64,000 nt of DNA from Cristatella mucedo. Lineage: Eukaryota; Bryozoa; Phylactolaemata; Cristatellidae. The notes under the pieces were generated by a model. That model worked only from the letters and a program-made list of their open reading frames with translations, was not told where the DNA came from and did no database searches. Position numbers and translations under genes: made by a program. Numbering within the stretch: position 1 is the stretch's first letter; the number at the start of each line of letters is the position of its first letter. The stretch covers positions 64,001 to 128,000 of the forward strand of contig WPIO01000111.1 of NCBI GenBank assembly GCA_009760855.2. The letters are read 5' to 3'. Of the stretch, positions 30,266 to 44,699 are shown piece after piece.

Positions 30266-31149
30266 TTAGGAATTATACATGGAACAACTAATCTCATTTT
30301 TGACATACTAATTTTAAATGCATTCCAAGCACCATTTCCAGCAGCGTTAGCTGTTGTTCTACTTTGAATTACGTTAACATTATTATCTGCAGCAGCACCA
30401 CTTACCCCCGTCATAATAGCACTAAAATCATTTCCATTAACCCTAGTCAACTCAAGAGTAAATTGAGTATTGTAAATAATCTTATTCATATCCGCACAAA
30501 ATCCAGAGATTCTTGACAATGGGAGTGAAATACTGAATGTACCTACATTATACGCAAGAAAATTAGATAAACCTCTTCGATAAACAAATCCTATGCTTGA
30601 ATTAGTAGCTGTGGATGCATTAGGACTTAGATATGGAAATAGTTTAGAATTTGTTGTAGCAGCATTAGCAACGGTATACATATCATCAAATGAGCTTGCT
30701 TCATCTTTTTTCCACCCGGTCGCACCACCCTCAGTTCTACTATACTCACTGGGATAACATAGAAGCCCCATAATAGTTGAAACAGTTCCTATATTTTGTT
30801 GCACACTTTCAACCTCTTCAGCACCAAGCCTAACTCTCATTGCAATAAACATCCAAGCTCCAGCGTTGTTAACTAATCCTGCTGCAAGGTTAAGATTGGG
30901 TGGTAGATAATCACCACCGGGGGTTGATTGAACTAGGAGCTGTCCTTCTAGTAAAACGTAGCCATCTGACAAAACATAACATGTTTGAAGATCTGCTGGA
31001 ATATTGAATGAGACCAGTTTATCAGCAGTTGCATCAGTTTCAGCTCCATTATTTTGGAAAAATTCTCTGAACTGATAATCATTGATTTTATAATTAGGAA
31101 AATCAGGATCTTCAAGTTCAAGCATAGTGCTTGCATCTGCGCTCGTCAT
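30262..31149 (-). CDS. major capsid protein, N-terminal jelly-roll half (295 aa)
   Basis: 'NNAGAWMFIAMRVRLGAEEV', 'VSTIMGLLCYPSEYS', 'FSISLPLSRISGFCADMNKI' and the closing 'AFKISMSKMRLVVPCIIPK' follow the first jelly roll and inter-domain linker of Polinton-type capsid proteins. It would form pseudo-hexameric capsomers. The frame is free of other lesions. It is preceded on the minus strand by 'tttttatatggagaaagaatg'. The upstream gene (31169-31747) ends 20 bp before it. Confidence 0.8.
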   Translation of the reverse strand: MTSADASTMLELEDPDFPNYKINDYQFREFFQNNGAETDATADKLVSFNIPADLQTCYVLSDGYVLLEGQLLVQSTPGGDYLPPNLNLAAGLVNNAGAWMFIAMRVRLGAEEVESVQQNIGTVSTIMGLLCYPSEYSRTEGGATGWKKDEASSFDDMYTVANAATTNSKLFPYLSPNASTATNSSIGFVYRRGLSNFLAYNVGTFSISLPLSRISGFCADMNKIIYNTQFTLELTRVNGNDFSAIMTGVSGAAADNNVNVIQSRTTANAAGNGAWNAFKISMSKMRLVVPCIIPK

Positions 31150-31168
31150 TCTTTCTCCATATAAAAAA

Positions 31169-31747
31169 CTAATTTTTTAGTTTTTGAGAAAATAATCTAC
31201 GCCCAATTTTCTCTCTCACACTTCCACCATACCCATCAGGTCTTGTTCTCTCTCCAGTAGGTATAATTGATTTTATTGCTTTCTCAACTTCTTTATATGT
31301 TTTTGGATCATTTTCTTTAAGAGCTTCTGAATCGTCTTCTACTTCTTCTATTTTTACTTTTTTATCTTTTTTAGTTTTTGGTTTAAGTTTTCCAAGCATT
31401 GCACGTTTAATCTCTAGATCCATCTCTTTCTCTCTATCATAATCTTCTTCTTTTTTTAGTTTCTCAATTTCATATTTTAATTCTTTCTTTCCCCTTTCCT
31501 CTTCAAGCTTATCATCTATCTCTCTTTGTTTATTAGCGTATTCTTGATCTATCTTTTCTTTTTTAGTTTGTAATTCAGTAATCTTCCTTGCTTGATGCAT
31601 TTCAATTCCTTTATTAGCAATGTTCATACTTAATCCAGTTAAAACGGATGTTACTTTCCCAACACCATCGAGTACTTTATCTAAAACTCCAGACCCATAA
31701 TACTTTCCTCTCATATTTCCATGACCAGTCCTTATATAGCTACCCAT
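31169..31747 (-). CDS. Gly-rich/coiled-coil virion-like protein (192 aa)
   Basis: The N-terminus is glycine-rich and basic ('GHGNMRGKYYGSGVLDKVLD'), followed by a hydrophobic-amphipathic stretch (about 20-48), a strongly charged coiled coil (about 50-130) and a basic tail ('GGSVREKIGRRLF'). The position next to the capsid gene and the amphipathic N-terminus suggest a minor core or capsid-cement protein, but I recognise no family. The ATG follows 'agtatagagagag' on the minus strand. Confidence 0.6.
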   Translation of the reverse strand: MGSYIRTGHGNMRGKYYGSGVLDKVLDGVGKVTSVLTGLSMNIANKGIEMHQARKITELQTKKEKIDQEYANKQREIDDKLEEERGKKELKYEIEKLKKEEDYDREKEMDLEIKRAMLGKLKPKTKKDKKVKIEEVEDDSEALKENDPKTYKEVEKAIKSIIPTGERTRPDGYGGSVREKIGRRLFSQKLKN

Positions 31748-31758
31748 CTCTCTCTATA

Positions 31759-32164
31759 CTACTTTGAAATTTCTATTGTAGCTATAACATCTTTAATTGT
31801 ATTTAGTCTATTTCCATTTTGATCTTTTAAAGTAATCATAAAACTACTCAATGATTTTATATCACCCCTTGTCGTTAGATACATTATGTTTGGAATATTG
31901 TAAATAAACTTTCTCACCTGTGATATATCTTTAACACCAATAATATATAAAGATCCTGATTGTTCTAAAACCCCTTTTCTTTTCTCTATATAATTAAATT
32001 CTGAATTAACTAAGTCGCAGTCAACACTGATCCATTCAATGTCATTGAAATTAGAGGATTTCATTTTATTCCATGCTGTGTATGTTCCAGCGAAGTAATG
32101 TGATTTTTCATCTTTTTTATCTTCTTCTCTTCCATCACCATAATCGTAATCAGGGGCGTATGTT
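31759..32164 (-). CDS. possible minor capsid protein, C-terminal part
   Basis: An ATG at 32064 gives 101 aa; the frame is open upstream to about 32320 and looks coding (acidic 'DYDYGDGREEDKKDEKS') to about 32164. The C-terminus 'SSFMITLKDQNGNRLNTIKD' followed by 'VIATIEISK' resembles the end of jelly-roll coat proteins. In this class a single-jelly-roll penton protein is expected near the major capsid gene. The true start is not visible and the N-terminus may be lost. Confidence 0.4.
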
Positions 32165-32166
32165 CC

Positions 32167-32445
32167 TTGTTCCTTTGTATTAAAGCCAAGAGTATCTCCA
32201 ATGACCTTGTTCTTGCTGAAAGTGCAGCCCGTATTGCTCTTGATCTTAGGCAGCCTGCTTATGTTAGGGAAGACGCTAAAACAGTGGCAGCTATCATGGC
32301 AGCAAAGGCAAAATTGGGTTTAGGTATTTGTGGAATGTTAAACGATTCATTTGCGACTGATTTCTTAAAAGATAAAGTAAACAATCCCTCAAGTTCGAAT
32401 AAGATAAAAACAATTATGCCAGAGGTATTGTTGATAGAATGCTAG
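32167..32445 (+). CDS. unknown ORF at the right end of copy 1 (probably partial)
   Basis: The plus-strand frame has a protein-like, Ala-rich helical pattern ('ESAARIALDLRQPAYVREDA', 'TVAAIMAAKAKLGLGICGML'). It starts with TTG at best, so the N-terminus is probably missing or the frame is antisense. It lies between the possible minor capsid gene and the right terminal repeat. Confidence 0.35.
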   Translation: MFLCIKAKSISNDLVLAESAARIALDLRQPAYVREDAKTVAAIMAAKAKLGLGICGMLNDSFATDFLKDKVNNPSSSNKIKTIMPEVLLIEC

Positions 32446-32490
32446 ACATTAGCAGAAAAAAGATATAAGAAATAATAGGACACATTTTTT

Positions 32491-32602
32491 AGTGTTGGAG
32501 GAAAAGTACACTTTTAGGACAGTTTCCTTTTTAGGACATCAAATGTGAACGTGAGGTGTCCTAAAAGGGGAATTGTCCTAAAAGGGTACTTTTCTTACAA
32601 CA
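32491..32602 (-). repeat. right terminal inverted repeat with internal dyad symmetry
   Basis: Complementary to 19446-19565. Four boxes are exact: TTTTAGGAC at 32512-32520 and 32529-32537, and the complement GTCCTAAAA at 32558-32566 and 32575-32583. Starts within each pair are 17 bp apart and the pairs are symmetric around 32547.5, so the repeat can fold back on itself. Confidence 0.95.
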
Positions 32603-33240
32603 TGGCTCCAAGACACTGGCGCTGTATTCACAGACCGCCAACGCATGCACGATTGAACGACGCGTTCCGCTATCTCCCGCGTTACCGAAATGCCGGGAAA
32701 GCAGAGCCTTGCCGGGTACAAAGTGCGGTCAACCCGCAAGTATGTTTTTTCAGTGTCTTAGTGCAGTCGTCCATTGGTACTTTGCGGCAATGGAGCAGTC
32801 AACATGAACCAGATTGTTTCGTCATGGAACCATTCGCCACCATCCATAATTAATATAGGAGTATCCAATATAAATATAAATATAAATAGGTGAACCTGGC
32901 GATTGACTCGATCAAGCAACCTTACTCTACTACAAACTCAGTGACAAACCAACAACCGCCGACTTGTACATGACGCCCTTCACTATTACAGCGCCACTCG
33001 GCGCTCGTCTCGCCACCTCCGACCTGGCGCTGTTCGGCTCCGACTACGCCGCCACTATGTGCTGTTCTGAGACTCCTGCCTCTACGTGGGCGCTGCACGG
33101 CTAATACGCCACAGCCTACGCCTGCTGACCACTGGGCCAAGTACCAGGCTCGACCTCACCTGACGTTTTCGTCCGCGCCTGTTTGCTGCATTCGTCGCAC
33201 CGCTTAGCTTAACGTCGCTCGGCTCATGCCGCGCGACTGG
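32603..33240. other. no gene; contains a repeat shared with 50.4 kb
   Basis: About 32735-32880 ('cggcaatgga', 'accagattgtttcgtc', 'aattaatataggagta') aligns with 50425-50545, marking an unnamed dispersed repeat. The rest is GC-rich without a recognisable ORF. Confidence 0.5.
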
Positions 33241-33480
33241 GGGGGGGGGAAGCCTATGTTAGGCATGGCCTCGCCTTCACGTGGATCCGCCCCCAGCCAA
33301 GGTTTCATCCGCCCGGCGGGCTCCGTCATCGTCTGCACGTGACGCGTTCCACGCCGCGCATTTCACTTTCTGCCTCTGAGTCGGCCTGTACGCACGCTAT
33401 CCACTCTCTTCTCTCTCTTAACACCACGTACTCCGGAGCAGCACCCACGATGGCTGCTACATCACATAATACAGCCGTCG
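33240..33480 (+). repeat. dispersed GC-rich repeat shared with 44 kb
   Basis: 'cttcacgtggatccgccccc', 'ctctctcttaacaccacgta' and 'acagccgtcgtcgacaa' recur at 43985-44460, where a LINE-A 3' end has inserted into the repeat. The repeat class is unknown. Confidence 0.6.
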
Positions 33481-33599
33481 TCGACAATGTAACGCTTTGC
33501 TTGCGGGGCGTTTCGCTCTTCGTTGCACCGCCACCGCACGCCCACGAGCCCCTGCAGGAAGGCGTCTGAAATGGGACCGATCGGCCCTACTTGGACCAG

Positions 33600-33810
33600 C
33601 CGGGGGACACCGTGCCGCAGTCGCGAAAGCCATGCGGCGCGACGTTGGTTCCCTCGTGTCCGACGCGTCGGCTCGGAATCCTGGACACGCGATAGCCGAG
33701 TCCGAAGAACGGCTTCAGCGAGCCAGTTGGTAGCTGTGCTCGAATCCGAGTTGTCACGAGATGGCGAGAGAAGGAGCTCACAGCGTATACGAGCAGATAC
33801 GACAGCATCT
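33600..33810 (-). repeat. GC-rich module, inverted relative to 35.57 kb
   Basis: The reverse complement aligns with 35570-35745, sharing 'cgtgacaactcggattcga', 'tcgctgaagccgt' and 'gattccgagcc'. Similarity is partial (diverged), so the two are old relatives. Confidence 0.55.
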
Positions 33811-33829
33811 GCCTTTGGCATTAAGGTCT

Positions 33830-35560
33830 GAAACTGTCCTCATTTCGTTTTATTTCATTGTATATGACAGTAACTTACTTTTAGGTGCAGTGCGTACGTA
33901 TACATTTATATGTGTCGATCTCTACTGCTTTTCCTTTGACATCCAAACGATCGTCACGATATCGCAGGTTAATCTGTTGCTGCGTTGACGTTCAGTAAAT
34001 AAAAATTGATGCCAACTTTCTTTCTGGCACTGACAAATCGGAAAGTTGCGTTGCACTTTACACATGTAATCACGAAAATTTTCTCCCGTTAATTATTGTT
34101 TTCCAAAGTTCGCCTGACCATAGCATTATAAAAAATTTCTTTTAAAATTCGTATAGTTAATCGTATAAAGATGATAATGATAAAAGCTCTGCAAAGAGCT
34201 TATAAAAACAGATGTCTTACAGTAGACTAACTGAGCTATCATAGCAGAAGAATAAGCTGTCGAATATCGCGCGTCTATCACAGCTTCCTTTCACGAAAAC
34301 CGAAAATCAATGGTTTGTCCCTACATGGCATCGTTACCTTGATGTAGACTTAGTATACTAGTTGGGCCTCATTCTATTTCGCAATATAAGCAGAAGGCTC
34401 GTCACTCGACAGCCAGTTGGTAATACCAGGTTACAGTAGTCTCTTTCTTCGTTTCCTCTTAACTTTCAAATTCATTTCGCCTGAAAAGTATTCAAAACAT
34501 ACGTTACTTTTCCGAAACCTTGGTGATTTAGGATGTCGGTGACATTAAGAAATTTGAGAGAGAGGACGACTGCTTAGTTATGGTTTCATATTAAGGAGGA
34601 AAAACAGTGAGGGATTCAGAATCAGTGTGCGTTGTTATTTAAGTAATGTGAAAATAAATTTTTAGCAGTTGCAATTTACGATAATTATGCTAAATGAACT
34701 TAAGGATCAGGCCACTGATGTAGTGTGCATACTGTATCTGATGGAGACGACCAAAGTCAGGTGAATGCTGAAAAAACACGGATCTTGTTTGTTCGCTTAC
34801 GCCTAGCCGTTTCTTCTTGAACCTATCCAGATGAGTTTTCAGTGAAGCATTAAGGCGTTGTTACTCACTAAAACCTCCACCTGCTATGCATTATTGTACT
34901 CTTTGTAATGGGTTAAAAAGCTCCAAACTGCCTGTACAACGTTATCCAACAGCGTCGTCCTGGCAAGATGTGAGTACTTTCTCGTTTGGCATTCCTCGTA
35001 TTGTTACGAACTGCTCAAAACGCTTCCCCAAACGCATCGAAGTGAATCTCTCCAACTCATTGTTCAACAGGACTGTTATAGCTGAATAGGTTCTATTTAT
35101 TGCTTGCCGTTAGAATCCTTGCTCAACGTGCACTAAATCTCCGGCAATAAGAGATCTTATTTCTGAAAATGGTGTGAACCTGCTTGCCCCTACTAAAACT
35201 TTAACTGAAACTTTTAACTTTTGAAACTATTTCTAAATATATTTCGATAATTTTAATGTCAAGCTAACGTCGGAGCACAATAATTACGAGAGGAAGTAAA
35301 TGCAATCGCAAGTGCGAATTTCAATGCTACGTTGCGGTTTGTCAGCGCCTTAAAACGAATTGGATCCAATTTCCATATACTGAACTTAAATATCGCAACA
35401 AAGAAATCGGTGATAAACGCGATCGTAAATTGGATGTAAAAGAGAGAGCAGTAGATATCATCAAAAAGTAAATGTATTTGTATGCACTGTGCTTAAATAT
35501 AAGTCATTGTAACTTGACACAGCACTAAAAAAATAATAACGGTTGCAGTCCCCAATCCAA
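33830..35560. other. mostly unannotated; one LINE-A endonuclease fragment
   Basis: Only 35098-35205 is recognisable: 'tcttatttctgaaaatggtg' with flanking blocks matches the LINE-A endonuclease region at 6018-6125. No gene elsewhere. Confidence 0.5.
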
Positions 35561-35677
35561 AAGGCAGATTACTGGTCGTATCCGCTCGCACACTCCGTGC
35601 GCTCCTTCGCTCGCCATCACGTGACAACTCGGATTCGACCACAAAAACCCCCTGCCTCGCTGAAGCCGTGCATGAGA

Positions 35678-39355
<3,678 letters not shown>

Positions 39356-39379
39356 TTATACTTGCTGAGTGACAATCGC

Positions 39380-40156
39380 GATTGTACGTTGAGCGGAGAT
39401 ACGATTGTTCAGCGCGCCTGGCGCTTCGCTTTGCATTGCTCATGAATTCGCTCCGTCATAATCGTCGCTGAGCGGTGGCACTGGTTTTGCCTTCGAATTC
39501 AGTCCCTATTAGCGCAGCAAACGACAAAATCACGGATTTTTGTATCAGCACTTTAGTTCCTTGACGGTCGTGAGTGCTATAATTTTATTAATCCTGTCCG
39601 CTGCTTGTCGTTGTAGTCGCACAATCCTTAAACTATAACAATCCTAAATATTTACCGGGTTTTTGCCGGATCCTTCTTCAAATCTCGTTGTACTGGCTAC
39701 TCAGACCTCGAGAGACCGTTCGGCTGCTCTGTTCATCCCATTACACTGACCATAGTCAGAGGTCAGGCCGCTGGGTATCAGGCCGTTATCCCGCTCCCCT
39801 CGATGGCGTAATGTCACGCGATTATGCACAGCAAACTTCACAGCTGAGCCGTGATTGAGAACCATGAGCTTTGCCGATGAATGGGAACGCTGATGGGATA
39901 GCCAGATATGTTGGGGCTTATGAGCTGCATTACGCTTGATTAAGCTTGTTTATTATTTATCATGTTAAAGATTACGAGTAACTATTGTGCTTTGTGGATT
40001 TTGCAACTAATTTAGAGAATCTTGAAACGATACATAGACGGTATGAGTCGACTCATTTTCGGATCCAGATTGCCGTTATCTGTTTTATATTTATGGATAT
40101 ATTGGAAAGCGGTTACATTATTTTAATCGTGCAAGATAATGTCCTAATCTTGGACG

Positions 40157-40192
<36 letters not shown>

Positions 40193-40195
40193 ATA
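39380..40195 (-). repeat. upstream region of the coiled-coil unit, shared with 51.5-52.3 kb
   Basis: 39700-40190 aligns with the reverse complement of 51545-51970 ('gaatcttgaaacgatacata' near 40017, 'tatttatggatatatt' near 40088, 'gattgagaaccatgagcttt' near 39853). It ends in an (AT)n tract at 40161-40188. With the gene it defines a unit of at least 4 kb. Confidence 0.75.
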
Positions 40196-40244
40196 AAGAG
40201 AGCGATGATTTTATGATAGTCGGTTAAAAGATAATTGCAACACA

Positions 40245-40935
40245 TTAATACGGGCCTGTTTAGATAAGGATATCACGTCCAAGTTATTTCATGCGTTTGT
40301 GACATCTCGTCTCGACTTCTGTCACTCACAACTTGCTGGCTTACCGGCACGTGCAATCAGGCGATTATAGCTGGTGCAAAACTCTGCAGCTAGGCTTGTC
40401 TGTTGTGAGCATCTCAGTTGCCACATCGCACCACTTCGCACCGACCTGCCATAGCTACCAGTCAAGCAAAAAATTGACTTAAAAGTTTTTCGCTGACTTT
40501 TATGTCACTTCATTGTTTGGCTCTAGCCTATGTCTCAGACCTACTCCACACCAGGCCAAGCATCGTACCTCTGCTTTTCGTAATCCAACAGTCTACCAAT
40601 TCATCGTACTAACCTTAAATCCTTTGGAGACCGTGCATTTAGTTCGCATGCTCCCAAAGCCTGGATTTCCCACCCGCCTTGCATCAGACCATCCCCAGAC
40701 TTGGCCACATTTAAAAAGAACTTGAAAACACGCCTATTTAGGACAGAATTTAGTGGGTCCCTGTTATTCTTCCTTCATGTGCCTATGCCTGCTGACACTG
40801 TGAATGCTGCTCTAACCACACTTGGATGCTGACCCTGTGCATGTTCTCCTAACCATGCTTCTCATGTTGGTTATCAAACATGATATTACTCACCATTCAA
40901 TTGCGTTCCCTTTGCAGCAAATGTGAATTAATAAA
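40245..40935 (+). mobile_element. LINE-A ORF2 C-terminal and 3' fragment, decayed
   Basis: It runs from 'cctgtttagataaggatatc' through 'ctggtgcaaaactctgcagc' and 'tttggagaccgtgcatttag' to 'tgcagcaaatgtgaa', matching 7985-8650. Many indels; no frame survives. Confidence 0.8.
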
Positions 40936-41039
40936 TAAATTTCAGGAAATGTAATTAAATAAAAAATTCCAGAATTCCGGATTATATGTCAATACTTGGA
41001 CCGAATTAGATTTGTATAGCTGCCTACACGCTCAAATTT

Positions 41040-41230
41040 TATAAATCCTATGTAGGTGAAAGTTGGCCGGCTTTGCTGTGGACCATATGTACTCGTCTAA
41101 AGAAAGGTTACTTTTGAACACGAAACCTAGATTTCGTAAAGATTTAACAGGAAACATGCTTGATGAGCCGATTATGACCGTTCGACGTTTCACTTTCTGG
41201 ATCACACTTGGTTTCCCCATAGCTAATTAC
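41040..41230 (-). mobile_element. LINE-A RT fragment
   Basis: The minus-strand frame 'MGKPSVIQKVKRRTVIIGSS' followed by 'LRNLGFVFKSNLSLDEYI' corresponds to the region after RT motif C in LINE-A (7790-7935). Confidence 0.7.
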
Positions 41231-41681
41231 TCGGTTATATCATCATTCCATTTTATGAAGCTCTTAGTTTTATCCTTTTACGAACAAAGGCAGTTGGAAA
41301 AATTTGACCGTCTAAATGGGAGAACGTGATCAATCAGGTCGTGTGTGAGAAATTCGTACTCAGATTCAGCAGGCAGCGGCCCTGCTGCCATGACCCAAGC
41401 TGGCTTGCAGTGGTTGACGTCTGCTCGGCATGCCATCAGTATCGTCTTTGTACAACTCGGACTTTCGCACTAGTATGGTTCACGTTAAAGGAATCGCTGC
41501 CCCAAGTGTAGCAACTTTGGTTAAAGAACCCTCTGCAGCCTGATGACTAAATATACACATAATCACCGACCCCCCCCCCACGGATTCAGTGGCAGTACTG
41601 TTGTACTGCTGCATTTGCTTGCATATGTAGATTGGATTTTTGGCCTAGCTACGGTACATGCCGTCACAAGTTTATCTTATA

Positions 41682-42125
41682 ATAATAATAATATTGCACT
41701 TGATAAAGCGCCCTCAGAGAACTTAATCTCTTTCTAGGCGCTTGCATAATACTAGTAATCATAATACACTTGAATTGAGCACCCTCAGAGAACTTGATCT
41801 CTCTCTAGGTGCTTTAGATTTGCTGCAAAGAGAAAGGTGATTGAATGATAAGAAATATCATGCTTGACAAATAACATGATTAACGTGGTTAAGGTGACAG
41901 GCACAGGGTCAAAATGCAAGTGTGGTTAGCGCGACCATGCACTTGGTCATCGCGCATTAGCATAAAAACGGGACGAATCACATAGCCCCACTAAATGCTG
42001 TTCTAAATAAGTGCGTTTATAAGTTCTTTTTCAATCTGGTCAACACAAGGAATGCAGTGATACAATTCTGGAGTGAGTTCCAGGCTTTGGGAGCATACGA
42101 ACTAAACGCAAGGTCAAAGTGCAGG
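41682..42125 (-). mobile_element. LINE-A 3' ends, two adjacent, minus strand
   Basis: A short terminus (41682-41745) is followed by a longer copy (about 41765-42125) covering the terminus, 3' UTR ('ggcacagggtcaaaatgcaa') and the start of the ORF2 C-terminus ('caggctttgggagcatacga'). Confidence 0.75.
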
Positions 42126-42129
42126 CGAA

Positions 42130-43980
42130 GTCGTACTCAGCACGAAGTTGAAATTAAAAATCAGCTCAGGTAACCGGTTAATTTTTACACGGCCGAGAAA
42201 ATTTAGCATCGAACACGTATTCTTGCCGATTTCTAGACATTATTGTCTCGTGCAGGACGTGGGCCAGTGATCTTGATTGTGACCTCGATTGTAGCAAAGC
42301 TACCTCTAACCGCTTGTAAGATTTCCCAGCCCTCACCCCAACGTTTCCTCCCCCTTTGGGCTCCTCGTTCACTCGCATGCAGCGGTATCTGCAGGTAAGA
42401 GTGACACTGCAAGCTCCATAACTGGCTCGTCTGGCAGTAGCTGCTTGATCCTTACAGGCAGTACGAAAACCTCGACTTTATACTAAGGATGTCCCTGAAC
42501 CCTCTCTTTATCGCTCTGCTGTCTAACGTTTAATGAGACAAGTGTGAAGCATAAAATACTCAAGATTCGCGATATCTACGCACCAGGGATCCTACCTTGA
42601 TGCGAAAATCGCGAAACGTACAAGATTGCAAATCATGTTGATACCACCTCCTACCTAGGCCTAAAGGCGACAGCAAACATAAAAGTTGAAACCTAAATGT
42701 GTAAACGTCGTGAGAGAAAGAAACCACTTCGTCAAAGTAAGCACTTGGTTCAGTTTTTAAATTATTTTTGGATTCATTCTAACATTCCAAATTCACCCGT
42801 AGAATACAAAAACTCTGCTAAATTAGGGAATCGTTCTTATGCACGTCTCCCACGAGCATTTTTTAATGTATCAAAAATTCGGGGTTCCTATTCACCGAAG
42901 AATTGACAAGCATATTTCAACTGCTCGTAAGGCTTAAACTGAAAAGTCGCATGACGCGACAGCAATAAAGTCTAACTATCGCTGCACATAGCACGGACCA
43001 CTCAACTCGGTGGAGGCGTTTTGCGTCCGTACCCAACTTAGTCACCAATGCTCACACCCGTCTTTCGCCAGTTACGGCAGTGGTGTGGGCGTAGCAGCAC
43101 CTGCATGGCCGGGACCTCGCAGCATCACCTGGTGGCCATTCAATCATGCCTCCACCCAATCAGCAGTGAGGTCACGGCTGCTGAACGTCATGCACTTCTG
43201 CCCTGACAGGCTAGGGCGGGACATTACGGTGGTAATGCTGCGCCCACAGAGGAGAGAGACGATCGCACTGTGTCCGAATAGCCGTCTAGAAGCTGCAAGG
43301 TCGCTGCTTGCACGCTTGCAGTCCGCCGTGCCGTCATGGTAGCCTAGCACTTGCAGTACTGTGGCATGAAGTTATGCGGCTACTGGCTGGTGCACGTGAG
43401 ATGGACTGCCATAGCTTTCTGGAAGTGCGTCCGGCACGTGTCGTCAGAGCTGGTAACCAAAACGGCCTTGTATTTAGCCACATTCTTCGGCCTAGACCGT
43501 GTGAAACAATACAATAAGTACTTCGAGCAGCTGAGCGGCTTCACGTTCCCAAGCGAATCATCAGCGATTTGTTGCAGCAGTCACCTCCACGTTGCTGAAC
43601 AGCAGTGAGTGTAGTCTTTGGCAGCCAAACGACAACGGCAGGTCGCCAGGCAGCTAGTTTGCCGCACCCTCTGTCGCCAATTTCCATCCTTCCTCTGCTG
43701 GGGTACGCGACCAATTTCACAAGTTACTGGTGACGCTTGCCAGTAGGATTCACTCTGCAGCATCCCATCGGTGGAAGCTTCTGGTGTGCACCACTTGCTT
43801 CCCAGCAGCAGCTCAGTCATGGAACAGCTGCCCTATCCCCTCACCCAATGCTAGGTACTTTTTCGCTGGCTTGCTTCGCCGTCCACTGACTGTTGATTGC
43901 ATTTAGTGACCCAAAACCATTGCCATTGTTCCAGTCATACCGCGCATAGCCAGCCTGCAGTAGCCTAATGCTGTAGGTCT
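42130..43980. other. no recognisable gene
   Basis: Open frames of 60-110 aa occur (42697-42906, 43010-43342, 43351-43608) without a pattern I can assign. The first (Lys/Arg-rich, 69 aa) may be a fragment of an unrelated mobile element. Confidence 0.4.
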
Positions 43981-43984
43981 CTGC

Positions 43985-44460
43985 AGGACACTGTGTGGGC
44001 GTGTCATTGCCGTCACGTGGTTCCGCCCCAGCCGAAGTTCCGTTCTCCCAACGGCAATAATGATAATATTAAGAATGCACTTGATAAAGCGCCCTCAGAG
44101 AACATGATCTCTTTCTCGGCGCTTTACATTTGCTGCAAAGGGCCATGCAATTGAAGGGTACGTAAAATCTTGCATGAAAAACAAACAAACTGATATGATC
44201 AGGGGTGATATGCACAGGGTCAGCATGCAAATGCGGCTAGTGGACACATGCACAGTGTCAGCACGCATGAGCACAAAACTCCTTGCCGGCACGTGACACG
44301 TTCCTTGCCGACCATTTTACAAGTTCCTTGTCGGCCAGCAAGCAGGCTATCCACTATCTTCTCTCTCTTAACACTACGTGCTCTGGAGAAGCTTGCACGA
44401 CGGCTGCTATGTCGTATAATACAGTCGTCGTCGACAACGCCACTTCTCGTTAGTTGGTGT
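43985..44460 (+). repeat. dispersed GC-rich repeat interrupted by LINE-A
   Basis: 43985-44055 and 44285-44460 match consecutive parts of 33260-33480; the middle (44056-44282) is a LINE-A 3' end on the minus strand. Confidence 0.65.
44056..44282 (-). mobile_element. LINE-A 3' end inserted in the GC-rich repeat
   Basis: The plus strand reads 'aataatgataatattaagaa', then 'cacttgataaagcgccctca', to 'gtgtcagcacgcatgagcac', the complete reverse of the last ~225 bp of LINE-A. The same length class is seen at 57157-57384. Confidence 0.85.
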
Positions 44461-44699
44461 CGTAGTACAGACCCAGCTCCTGACCCACCTAGCTCAGGTT
44501 AGAAGGGAGCTTTATGCAAGCGACGCAGTTAGTAGATGGAGCGACTGACGTGCTTGCCTTAGCGGGTTCGACTAGCACATCTAGTACAGGCCCGGCTCCT
44601 GGTCTACCTGCTAAAGTTAGAATGAAGCCTGGTGCAGACAATGCGGTAAGGATGTGCACCGACTAATATGCTGAAATAGAAATAGCATCCACACCTGAG

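Larger units (their letters stand above)
19446..32602. mobile_element. Polinton/adintovirus-like integrated virus-like element, copy 1
   Basis: Inverted repeats of 120 bp (left) and 112 bp (right) bound a 13.2-kb AT-rich segment unlike its flanks. Inside are a protein-primed family B DNA polymerase, a retroviral-type integrase remnant, a split double-jelly-roll capsid protein, a fibre-like protein and a YqaJ-type nuclease: a combination typical of animal Polintons (Mavericks) and adintoviruses. Replication-side genes read right and structural genes read left. The polymerase and integrase are broken, so it is not autonomous now. I see no packaging ATPase, no adenain-like protease and no clear target duplication. 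Confidence 0.9.

Noticed and set aside
19440-32610. Target-site duplication of the virus-like element
   Set aside because: Bases before 19446 (acacgc) and after 32602 (tggctc) do not match over 5-6 bp, so I do not claim one.
32545-32853. 102-aa plus-strand ORF starting in the right terminal repeat
   Set aside because: It begins in the terminal repeat and crosses the element boundary into an unrelated dispersed repeat.
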